From: an uncultured Deferribacteres bacterium
GTDB lineage: Bacteria > Zhuqueibacterota > JdFR-76 > DREG01
Length of the DNA stretch: 35,918 nt
Direction of reading: 5' to 3'
Assembly: GCA_913009825.1 (NCBI GenBank)
Contig: CAJVYQ010000056.1
Coordinates: 1-35,918, forward strand
In this document: one piece after another, positions 24,229-31,096 of the stretch
Position numbering within the stretch: the stretch's first letter is position 1
How the letters are laid out: every line of letters starts with the position of its first letter
Program-made: the position numbers and the translations under genes
Notes under the pieces: model-generated
Databases searched by the model: none
What the model saw: the letters and a program-made list of their open reading frames with translations, nothing else
What the model was told of the DNA's origin: nothing

Positions 24229-24435
24229 GCAACTATTCATGTATGTTTGTTATTTTGATGCGTTATAGGTCTTCGACTCCGCTCAGGCCGGCTTAATAGC
24301 TGTGCTGAGCGCCTGCCTGCTGCGGGCAGGGAGTCGAAGCGTGATCGCAGCTAATTTTTAGTGCATACCCGAATAGTTATCTCCTGTAAAAAAACATAAT
24401 GTAGAGAGACGGGACTCGTCGCTCTACAAACCAAC
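24229..24435. repeat. Cluster of inverted repeats between GCAACTATTCATG and GAATAGTTATC
   Basis: GCAACTATTCATGTATG (24229-24245) faces GCATACCCGAATAGTTATC (24363-24381). Between them lies a palindrome, CTTCGACTCCGCTCAG and CTGAGCGCC with GGAGTCGAAGC. Just after is a separate hairpin, TGTAGAGAGACGGGACTCGT followed by CGCTCTACA. All are dispersed-repeat-like and non-coding. Confidence 0.5.
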
Positions 24436-24750
24436 CGATTGAAAAACTTGGCTAAAAAAACAAACTTTTACGATGCAATAATTTAAATACCTGTAAATTT
24501 ACCAAACACCATCCTTCCCTTGTGTGAGAAGAAAGTTAACGATATTCGAAATTCTTCAAGCCCATAAAACATCAGCCTGTGGCAGACCGGTTCTTAATAT
24601 AGCAAAGGTAGTAGAATATTAAACATCGCTGATTATTTAGAGTCTGTCCGAAAAGTGGAAAACATGCATCTTGCTTGTTTAATAAACTGTTTAGTTTCCT
24701 GCTTTTCAATAAGATTATAATTCAAACAGGATGTTTGATATACAATTTAG

Positions 24751-24911
24751 ATAACTATTCAGGTGTTTTCTTTCAATCTTTTTCGCCTTGCCGTGAACGA
24801 CAAGGCTAAGAAATAAAAGGGCGCTAAAGCGTCCTATTTACGATAGCATCCTTCAGGATGCTTTCATGTCTTAGCCTGAGGGGTTCACTCTCAGGCGACC
24901 TGAATAGTTAC
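24751..24911. repeat. Hairpin-array repeat with ATAACTATTCAGGT terminal inverted repeats
   Basis: ATAACTATTCAGGT (24751-24764) is inverted as ACCTGAATAGTTAC (24898-24911). The interior carries AGGGCGCTAAAGCGTCCT, AGCATCCTTCAGGATGCT and AGCCTGAGG-GGTTCA-CTCTCAGGC hairpins, matching the layout of 4012-4173. It combines the terminal motif of one family with the hairpin core of another. The remaining parts of 23784-25110 hold no gene. Confidence 0.65.
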
Positions 24912-25110
24912 CAATTTAGATACTTTTCGTTCAGACACTAATTAATGCTTTTCGTGTGTTTATAAATAATCTGAGCCTTTATTGTCTGAACGAAAATCCC
25001 AAAAACTGTAAAAGTGTCATCCCTGTGATAGCAGCCTGCCTGCACAGACAGGCCTGCCTGGGGCACGACGGGAATGATGACAGTGAAAAATAAAGAAGGA
25101 GTTTCTTGTC

Positions 25111-26244
25111 ATGTTAAAAAAATATTTTGTAATATGGCTCTCTTTGGGTTTATGGCTGCAATTTTCCTGTGGTCATTCCGTAAACGGTTACCGCACCACC
25201 GTTGGCAGCGGCCAGGATGAAATAACGGTGGTTGTCGTCCATGGCAGTCCTTATGAAATGGGGTTCGCCGCGGGGAATTTGCTGCAAGCAGAAATCAAAC
25301 CGTGTCTTTCCGGATTTTTAGATTTTGTCCAAAAAGCAGAACCGGAGCGTTTTTCAGATTCCGTTCTTGATGATGCATGGAACGCTATCTCACCTTTCGT
25401 CAGTGAACGCTTCAAACAAGAACTGAAAGGAGTTGCGGATGGCGCCGGTTTCTCCCTCGATCTGCTGCGTCGTGCGCATGCCATACCGGTGGTTGCAGAT
25501 TATGCCTGCAGCGGCGCGGCCGTTTGGGGAGAGGCGACAAGTAACGGCCATCTGTACCAACTCCGTAACCTGGATTTTATAATGCAGGCGCATCTGCAGG
25601 ATTATCCGGTGGTTATTATCTACAAACCGGTCGACGGTATCGCCCATGCTGTTGCAACCTTTGCCGGTTACATCGGCGCGCACACCGGCATCAATGCAAA
25701 AGGGATTGTACTGGGTGAAAAAGGAGTTTCTCCCCAAAGCGAGTATCCGTTTGATCTGAACGGCGTTCATTTCTCCACTTTGTATCGCGATATTCTTTAC
25801 GATGCATCCACATTGCAGGAAGCGGTTGAGCAGATAAAATCAGCACAGTTGATCAAACGGTATTATTTTTATGCCGGTGACGGCAAACCGGCGACCATGG
25901 GAGCGGTAAAAATTAAAGTAACCTCGCCGGATTCTGTTAAATTGACCGTCTGGAAAGATGACGATCCCACTGATGAAATGGCGCCCGACATTTTGAAAAA
26001 TGCTGTTTATTACACTATGAAAAATAAAATAGCCTTCGAACAATTAACCGAAAACAACGGCAGTTTTAATACGGACAAAATGATTCAATTATCCCGCGCC
26101 GTAGCCGATGATGATGGCAATCTGGTGAATGTAGTTTATGATGCCACCGGTTTGCAAATGTGGGTCGCTTATGCCGAAAAGATGGAGATTGCCGGTAAAC
26201 GTCCTTATGTGCATATTAATTTGAAAGATTATGGTTGGAAGTGA
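25111..26244 (+). CDS. C45-type Ntn-hydrolase (linear amide hydrolase/acyltransferase family), lipoprotein
   Basis: This 377-residue protein carries a lipoprotein signal (WLSLGLWLQFSC, lipobox Cys20). The core is that of the C45 / acyl-CoA:6-aminopenicillanate acyltransferase-like family, which self-cleaves to expose a cysteine and cuts linear amide bonds. GSPYEMGFAAGNLL (45-58) is the family's N-terminal motif, and YACSGAAVWGEAT (131-143) supplies the catalytic Cys133, followed by GHLYQLRNLDF. A good AGAAGGAG site precedes the ATG. It is related to the C-terminal half of the 615-residue protein further on, so the pair are local paralogues. The likely place is the outer or inner membrane facing the periplasm; the substrate is unknown. 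Confidence 0.85.
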   Translation: MLKKYFVIWLSLGLWLQFSCGHSVNGYRTTVGSGQDEITVVVVHGSPYEMGFAAGNLLQAEIKPCLSGFLDFVQKAEPERFSDSVLDDAWNAISPFVSERFKQELKGVADGAGFSLDLLRRAHAIPVVADYACSGAAVWGEATSNGHLYQLRNLDFIMQAHLQDYPVVIIYKPVDGIAHAVATFAGYIGAHTGINAKGIVLGEKGVSPQSEYPFDLNGVHFSTLYRDILYDASTLQEAVEQIKSAQLIKRYYFYAGDGKPATMGAVKIKVTSPDSVKLTVWKDDDPTDEMAPDILKNAVYYTMKNKIAFEQLTENNGSFNTDKMIQLSRAVADDDGNLVNVVYDATGLQMWVAYAEKMEIAGKRPYVHINLKDYGWK

Positions 26245-26258
26245 GCAGGAGATCAGTT

Positions 26259-26362
26259 TGAAGTGACTAAAGTGAGCTAAAGTGAGCTAAAGTGAACTAA
26301 AGTGACTAAAGTGCCTGAAGTGAACTAAAGTGAGCTAAAGTGACTAAAGTGAGCTAAAGTTG
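26259..26362 (+). repeat. Tandem repeat, about ten 8-10-bp units (AAAGTGAGCT type)
   Basis: Units AGTGACTAA, AGTGAGCTAA, AGTGAACTAA and AGTGCCTGA-like variants repeat from 15 bases after the C45 gene stop. The period is mostly 10 with 8-9-base variants, so it is not a codon array. An inverted, shorter version (27117-27166) precedes the next gene, and a relative follows the second C45 gene. Confidence 0.8.
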
Positions 26363-26450
26363 AAAAGACATGATTCCTCACCTGTACTTACGAAAAAATG
26401 TCATTCTTAATCCCGATTCATTGGGATGGGAAATCTCTGCTCACAAATAT

Positions 26451-26475
26451 ATGTTTCATTTTAGTTCTTTGAAAA
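26451..26475 (+). repeat. Post-stop repeat motif, diverged
   Basis: ATGTTTCATTTTAGTTCTTT then GAAAAC, and then AATTCGCTTCCTG, matches the family A left end (compare AAATCCGCTTCCTTTG at 30-45). Confidence 0.5.
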
Positions 26476-26544
26476 CACAGAATTCGCTTCCTGCTAATCT
26501 TCTCTTTCGGAAAATTCAGGAAAAACATTGTTAAACAACGGCAA

Positions 26545-26760
26545 ATGGAAAATAATTATCGCGCCCTTTCAGGGCTACGGGGAAATATGATAATAATCAA
26601 TCCCGGGGTCTTCCCTGGACGTTATATTTTGCTCTTTCAGGGCGTATTTATGCAAATATTTATCACCCTAGAAAGGGTGAAATAATACAGCCCGGTGCGA
26701 AGCGCCGGGATTCGAAGCAAAAACATATTCATAGCCCTGACGGGGCGAGATAAATCGTTA
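26545..26760. repeat. Cluster of REP-like hairpins
   Basis: Several small palindromes follow one another: CGCCCTTTCAGGGC, TCACCCTAGAAAGGGTGA, CCCGGTGCGAAGCGCCGGG and AGCCCTGACGGGGC, separated by ATAATA / ATATTT spacers. The pattern echoes 9364-9578. Later in the 26245-27178 gap, 26930-26965 repeats GCCTGCTCGGGCAGG twice, and 27041-27058 copies the end of the 9762-9897 element. There is no gene. Confidence 0.55.
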
Positions 26761-27116
26761 AAAACAATGGCTGTGTGCAGTAAATAGGATTACACTTTTT
26801 AATGCAGGGTGTAATTACTCAGGTGTGCTCCATCAATTATTTGTAATCACACTTTGACAGGGTTCATCCTGAGCTTTTCGAAGGGCTCAGCAAGACTGTT
26901 TGAGCCATCCGCATCAGCCGGAATTTGCTTGCCTGCTCGGGCAGGCTTGCCTGCTCGGGCAGGGAATGACATTTTTGCCAAACTACAATATTCAAACTCA
27001 AATTAATCAATTGAAAATATCCTGCGGAAGGTTTTCGGACTTAATCAACAGAATCATTAGTTTTCGCTTTCTCCCGCTTCTGTAGACGGACGGAGATGAC
27101 AGAGAGGAGGAAGATG

Positions 27117-27166
27117 GCCAACTTTAGTCACTTTAGCTCACTTCCAACTTTAGTTACTTCAAATCA
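27117..27166 (-). repeat. Tandem repeat, inverted relative of 26259-26362
   Basis: CCAACTTTAGTCACTTTAGC then TCACTTCCAACTTTAGTTAC is the reverse complement of the AGTGAGCTAAAGTGACTAAA pattern. It lies directly upstream of the next gene and faces the first array, so the two enclose about 750 bases of repeat-rich DNA. Confidence 0.7.
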
Positions 27167-27178
27167 GGGAGATGATCG

Positions 27179-28066
27179 ATGAGAAAAATTTATTTTGTAT
27201 CTGCGATTCTTGCTTGGCTTCCGCTTTTTACCGCTTGCGGGGGACGTCAGAATATTCCCATCGCCAACTACTACGATTACGATCCCACTTTTCCTTTGGA
27301 AGATTCCGTTCGGGTTGAGCAGGAAACGGATCAGTTCACTTTGTATTATGTGACCTACCGTAGTTTTCACGAGGCAATTGTCACCGGGGTGCTGTCTATT
27401 CCCCAAAATGTGCCCGCGCCCATGCCGGCAATTATTTTTCTACATGGTATCGGTGACAACAAACAGGCCGATTACATGGAAGTGGGAAATCGCTATTTTG
27501 TCCAGGCCGGTTATGCCGTTTTGCGCATAGATATTGCCAACCACGGCGACCGGAAGATTCATGATTACAAATACGATTTTGTTTCCGGCTACCGTTACTG
27601 GACGCGGGATATCATCGCCCAGACGGTTTTTGATCTGCGCCGGGGGATCGATTTTCTTAAAACGCGTGCGGAGATCGACAGCCGGCGCATCGGCTTTTTC
27701 GGCATCAGCCTGGGTGGAATTATCGGCACGGTTTTTTGCGCTGTGGATCAGCGCATCAAAGTGCCGGTCATTACACTGGCAGGGGGAGGTTTGCACCTGG
27801 CTTTTAAATTCAAAGCCTTTACGGATGCAACCAAAATTTATTTCAGTATCATCGATCCGATCAATTTTGTCGCCAGGATTGCTCCGCGGCCGCTTTTAAT
27901 GCTCAATGCTTCCAAAGACGAAATTGTGCCGCCGTTTACTACCAAAGCCATGTTCAAAAAGGCAAAGCAGCCCAAAAAGATTATCTGGTATCCCACTAAA
28001 CACCGGGAGGTTCCTCTGGATCAGGCATTTCCGGAGGGGATAAAATGGTTCAGGGAATATTTGTAA
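27179..28066 (+). CDS. Alpha/beta-hydrolase (dienelactone-hydrolase/acyl-peptidase-like), lipoprotein
   Basis: This 295-residue enzyme has a lipoprotein signal (LAWLPLFTAC, lipobox Cys20), so it is probably membrane-anchored outside the cytoplasm. The core fold shows the oxyanion FLHGIGD (88-93), the nucleophile elbow FGISLGG (Ser177), the acid in NASKDEIVPP (Asp247) and the base in TKHREVP (His275). Members cleave esters or peptides, and the exact substrate is not visible. GGGAGATG-type spacing (AGGGAGATGATCG) precedes the ATG. No operon partner is adjacent: repeats lie upstream and an AT-rich toxin-antitoxin region downstream. Confidence 0.88.
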   Translation: MRKIYFVSAILAWLPLFTACGGRQNIPIANYYDYDPTFPLEDSVRVEQETDQFTLYYVTYRSFHEAIVTGVLSIPQNVPAPMPAIIFLHGIGDNKQADYMEVGNRYFVQAGYAVLRIDIANHGDRKIHDYKYDFVSGYRYWTRDIIAQTVFDLRRGIDFLKTRAEIDSRRIGFFGISLGGIIGTVFCAVDQRIKVPVITLAGGGLHLAFKFKAFTDATKIYFSIIDPINFVARIAPRPLLMLNASKDEIVPPFTTKAMFKKAKQPKKIIWYPTKHREVPLDQAFPEGIKWFREYL

Positions 28067-28292
28067 TTGTGGTTTTGTTACATTAAAAATTCGGTTTTTT
28101 TAACAGGATCGACAGGCGGCGCTGAATAGAAACCGGATTATCGATTTGATCGTAATTTTTCAGCTTGCGATTAACAGGAATCATGTAAACGGGAATCATC
28201 CTGTTGATATGATTCTAAGTTAGTTGAGAAAATGTTTATAAAACAGATGTTAGGGCTGGAATGTTGGTTAATAGATATAATTGAGAATAATC

Positions 28293-28332
28293 TTGAAAGT
28301 TCTTATCTCTAAGTATATATTATAGTATATAC
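28293..28332 (+). promoter_or_regulatory. vapB promoter with overlapping palindromic operator
   Basis: TTGAAA (28293-28298), a 17-base spacer and TATATT (28316-28321) form the promoter. GTATATA (28313-28319) and TATATAC (28326-28332) form a palindrome across the -10 box, the usual arrangement for autoregulation by an antitoxin. GGGAGG follows just before the vapB ATG. Confidence 0.6.
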
Positions 28333-28344
28333 GGGAGGTGTATA

Positions 28345-28569
28345 ATGATTAGTGCAAAAGTATTCAAATCAGGCAATAGTCAGGCAATTCGTTTGCCAAA
28401 AGAATATCGTTTGGATGTAGATTCTGTTCAAATAAATAAAATTGGAAATTTATTGGTTCTAATTCCCAAAGATGATCCATGGGTAAGCTTTATTGAAGGA
28501 ATAAATGAAGCGGATGAATTTCCAGATATTTATAACAATGAGCTAAGTCTTAAAGAGGTCAAAATTTAA
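28345..28569 (+). CDS. vapB: VapB-type antitoxin (SpoVT/AbrB swapped-hairpin fold)
   Basis: This 74-residue protein has an N-terminal AbrB/MazE-like DNA-binding domain (SAKVFKSGNSQAIRLPKEYR, residues 3-22, then ILVLIPKDD-like). The acidic C-terminal tail (EADEFPDIYNNELSLKE) would wrap the toxin. GGGAGG sits 8 bases before the ATG. Its stop codon overlaps the toxin start (TAATG). Such antitoxins repress their own promoter with the toxin as co-repressor, and the palindrome at 28313-28332 fits this. Local base composition is much more AT-rich than the flanking genes, a sign of recent transfer. It may now be an orphan because the toxin is truncated. Confidence 0.9.
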   Translation: MISAKVFKSGNSQAIRLPKEYRLDVDSVQINKIGNLLVLIPKDDPWVSFIEGINEADEFPDIYNNELSLKEVKI

Positions 28570-28772
28570 TGAAATATTTGGTGGACACGAATATTCTAAT
28601 ATACTTGATGAATTCGAAATCTTTGAAGTTACGGAAAAAATTTACCAGCAGAAGTATTGAGGAGTTTTGTGTATCATCAGTTACCGTGGCGGAATTGATA
28701 TATGGAGCGAAGAAAAGTAAGAATGTTGAAAAGAATTTAAATGCTGCAATAAAAGTATTATCACCTTCTTAA
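28569..28772 (+). pseudogene. vapC: VapC-type PIN-domain toxin, truncated
   Basis: This 67-residue product opens with MKYLVDTNILIYLMN, holding the first catalytic acid Asp6, and contains VSSVTVAELIYGAKKS with the second acid, Glu43. VapC ribonucleases normally run to about 130 residues. The second half, with the remaining acids (the D..IAA.A and T.N..DF segments), is absent and the frame ends LSPS-stop at 28770-28772. I found no continuation in other frames of the next 170 bases, so this looks like a deletion rather than a simple frameshift. The product should lack ribonuclease activity. It overlaps the antitoxin stop by one base. Confidence 0.8.
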
Positions 28773-28949
28773 GGTTGCAAAAGCGACAAAAAAATAAATG
28801 ATAAGAACAAATTATTGAATTACTTTCCCACTCCGGTAAATTAAGTTCAGGGGTAAAATTCATTGCATTTTATCAGGTTCTACGCCGCTGTTTCAAGCGG
28901 GTTAAACCAAAAAACCGTTTGTCTTCTGCAAATTTAATCGGAGAAAAAA

Positions 28950-30797
28950 ATGAACAAAAAACTTTCCCGAAGTATTCTGGTTTTAATCGCGTTGCTTCTG
29001 ATATTGTCCATTGTCTTTTGGGGGCGTCTGTCCGGTTCTTACACCCTGTTTCAAATGACGGGTGAATTTACCCGGAGCTGCATCACCGGAAAAGACAATC
29101 TTAATCTAAAAGTAACCGGCAGTTGGGGACAAAACGGCCGACTCGATTCTCTGCGGGCGACTGTTCATTATAAAAAAGATCATCACTTTCTGGCAGATGT
29201 TCAAGTGAAACACAACCAGTATGTGGTGCAGAGTGATCAAAAGCAGACATTGGTGCTGATTTCCAACCCGAAATTGATTATTACAGGAAACGGGCCGGAA
29301 CAGAAAAATTTTGACATTCTGCTGCTGCTTGGTGAAATTGTGGGCAGTCATCCTCAATTGGCGCAGATGCTTGATCTGAATTGGACTAAACGTCTCGGCA
29401 TATCGGTGTGGTCATTTATGAAATGTGATTTTACCAAAAAGGAATGGCAGGGAAAACGGTACCAAATCATCAGGTTCCCGCATGAAATAAATGAAAACAA
29501 TCCGACAATCTGGAAAAATCTGGATCAACCGGGTGGGTTCCGGATTGTTGCCGGCGATTCACTCAATCCGTTTTCGGTTACCTTTTCCCCGGTAGATTCT
29601 GCTTATCTGCCGGCAAAAATTGATGAAAGCGGGGCGGAAAAATTGCTTGTAAACCGTCGGGAACTGAATACAGCCATTTATCGCGGCGCGGTTCGGGCAG
29701 CGACCATCTCCATAGAAAATAGGATGCCGCCGAAGCCGGACGGGAAAGACCGGGTTTGGGGAAAAGGGCTTTTGACTTATGTCAATGGCAACCGGGTACT
29801 CATCGCTAAAGGAACGCACAGGGAAATTGGCCGGGCCCACGGCGCCCTGCTGAAACAGGAAGTGAGGCAGATGGCAGACGCCACGCTTTACACCATCTGC
29901 TGGGTTTACACGCTGGAGCGCCGTCACTGGTTTCTGGATGATATGCGCGGCGCTTATGCCCGGTTAGCACCGTTTATCCCGGAAAAATATGAGGAGGAGA
30001 TGGCCGGCCTGGCTGAAACAAGCGGCATCTCGCTGGATGAAATCCATCTAACCAATGTTTTCCCGGCGCTGTTTCATTGTTCCGGGTTTGCGCTGTTTAA
30101 CAAAGCAACTGTGGACGGAAAGCTTTATCATGGCCGTGTATTGGATTATATCACTGATTTAGGTTTGCAGTATAATGCGGTTGTGTACATTTTACAGCCG
30201 AAAGGCAGCTTTGCATTTGCCAACGTGGGATTTGCCGGATTCATCGGTTCCGTCTCCGGCATGAACGACCAGCAGGTGGCTTTTGGTGAAATGGGCGGCG
30301 CCGGTGAGGGCGATTGGGACGGGATGCCCATGGCCTTTTTGATGCGGGAAGGACTGGAACGGGCAAAAACGTTAGCTGAAGCGGTAACTATTTTTCGCGA
30401 CACGCCCCGTACCTGTCAATATTTTTATGTGATTTCCGATGGTAAAATTCCCGATGCCCGCGGCCTGGCAACCACGCCGGCAAAATTTGAAGTAGTGAAG
30501 CCCAACCAATTGCATCCGCTTTTGCAGCATCCGGTTGAAGATGCCGTCCTGATGTCAGCCGGCGACCGGTATGAAAAGTTATTTGAAAGGGTGAAACAGA
30601 ACTACGGCAAAATCGATGCGGAGAAAGCGATTCGTTTGATGGACCGGCCTGTGGCCATGAAAAGCAATTTGCATGATGTGTTGTTTGCGCCGCAATCTCT
30701 GGAATTTTGGGTAGCCAACGCCGGCGCTTACACGCCGGCCAGCAGCGAGCCTTATACCCATTATTCGTTACCGGAACTGCTGCAGAGATTGAAGTAG
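28950..30797 (+). CDS. C45-type Ntn-hydrolase with long N-terminal LolA-like domain
   Basis: This 615-residue protein has an N-terminal membrane anchor or signal (ILVLIALLLILSIVFW, 9-24). A beta-rich region of about 240 residues (40-265) follows, with LNLKVTGSWGQNGRLDSLRA and YVVQSDQKQTLVLISNPKL, resembling the LolA/outer-membrane-lipoprotein-sorting type of fold. This resemblance is by pattern only. The C45-like hydrolase domain (about 270-605) carries GTHREIGRAHGALL (288-301) and ALFHCSGFALFNKATVDGKL with the predicted nucleophile Cys377. Normal family members are 350-400 residues, so the N-terminal part is an extra domain. It is a paralogue of the 377-residue enzyme at 25111. Function is probably amide hydrolysis in the periplasm; the substrate is unknown. 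Confidence 0.82.
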   Translation: MNKKLSRSILVLIALLLILSIVFWGRLSGSYTLFQMTGEFTRSCITGKDNLNLKVTGSWGQNGRLDSLRATVHYKKDHHFLADVQVKHNQYVVQSDQKQTLVLISNPKLIITGNGPEQKNFDILLLLGEIVGSHPQLAQMLDLNWTKRLGISVWSFMKCDFTKKEWQGKRYQIIRFPHEINENNPTIWKNLDQPGGFRIVAGDSLNPFSVTFSPVDSAYLPAKIDESGAEKLLVNRRELNTAIYRGAVRAATISIENRMPPKPDGKDRVWGKGLLTYVNGNRVLIAKGTHREIGRAHGALLKQEVRQMADATLYTICWVYTLERRHWFLDDMRGAYARLAPFIPEKYEEEMAGLAETSGISLDEIHLTNVFPALFHCSGFALFNKATVDGKLYHGRVLDYITDLGLQYNAVVYILQPKGSFAFANVGFAGFIGSVSGMNDQQVAFGEMGGAGEGDWDGMPMAFLMREGLERAKTLAEAVTIFRDTPRTCQYFYVISDGKIPDARGLATTPAKFEVVKPNQLHPLLQHPVEDAVLMSAGDRYEKLFERVKQNYGKIDAEKAIRLMDRPVAMKSNLHDVLFAPQSLEFWVANAGAYTPASSEPYTHYSLPELLQRLK

Positions 30798-30810
30798 AAA
30801 GAGGGGCTTT

Positions 30811-30881
30811 TAAGTTTGAAGTTTGAAGTGTGAAGTTTGAAGTTTTAAGTTTTAAGTTTGAAGTGTGAAGTGAGCTAAAGT
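30811..30881 (+). repeat. Tandem repeat (AAGTTTGAAGTGTG / AAGTTTTAAGT)
   Basis: About ten 7-bp units of the GAAGTTT or TAAGTTT type end in GTGAAGTGAGCTAAAGTTG, which joins the pattern of the 26259-26362 array. It begins 13 bases after the second C45 gene. The reverse complement resembles 1689-1733. Confidence 0.75.
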
Positions 30882-30894
30882 TGTTCTACGGTAA

Positions 30895-31040
30895 ATGTGA
30901 ATATCGGAGCAGCCGCCCCGAAGTTTACTCCGGGACTGAAAATAGAAAGGACGCTGAAGCGTCCTGTATTGTGAGTAATACCCGCTTCCTCCTGAAAGAG
31001 GAAATCTAATAGTCTCCCCTTGAGGGGAGTACGGGGGATG
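30895..31040. repeat. Diverged hairpin-array repeat
   Basis: AGCCGCCCCGAAG-TTTA-CTCCGGGACTG and AGGACGCTGAAGCGTCCT (30949-30966), then TCCTCCTGAAAGAGGA, repeat the hairpin design of 4012-4173 and 24751-24911. TCTCCCCTTGAGGGGAG at 31013-31029 is a further palindrome. There is no gene in the 30798-31096 gap. Confidence 0.5.
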
Positions 31041-31096
31041 TTCTCTCAATCTATCTGAAGCGTTACTTATTTTAACTGAAGAATTGGAGAAAATGA

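Noticed and set aside
26259-26362. CRISPR-like array
   Set aside because: The units are 8-10 bp and directly adjacent with no spacers; there are no cas genes.
26900-27085. Possible 61-codon gene in the repeat-rich gap
   Set aside because: The translation is produced by the GCCTGCTCGGGCAGG repeat (LLGQACLLGQ), not a protein.
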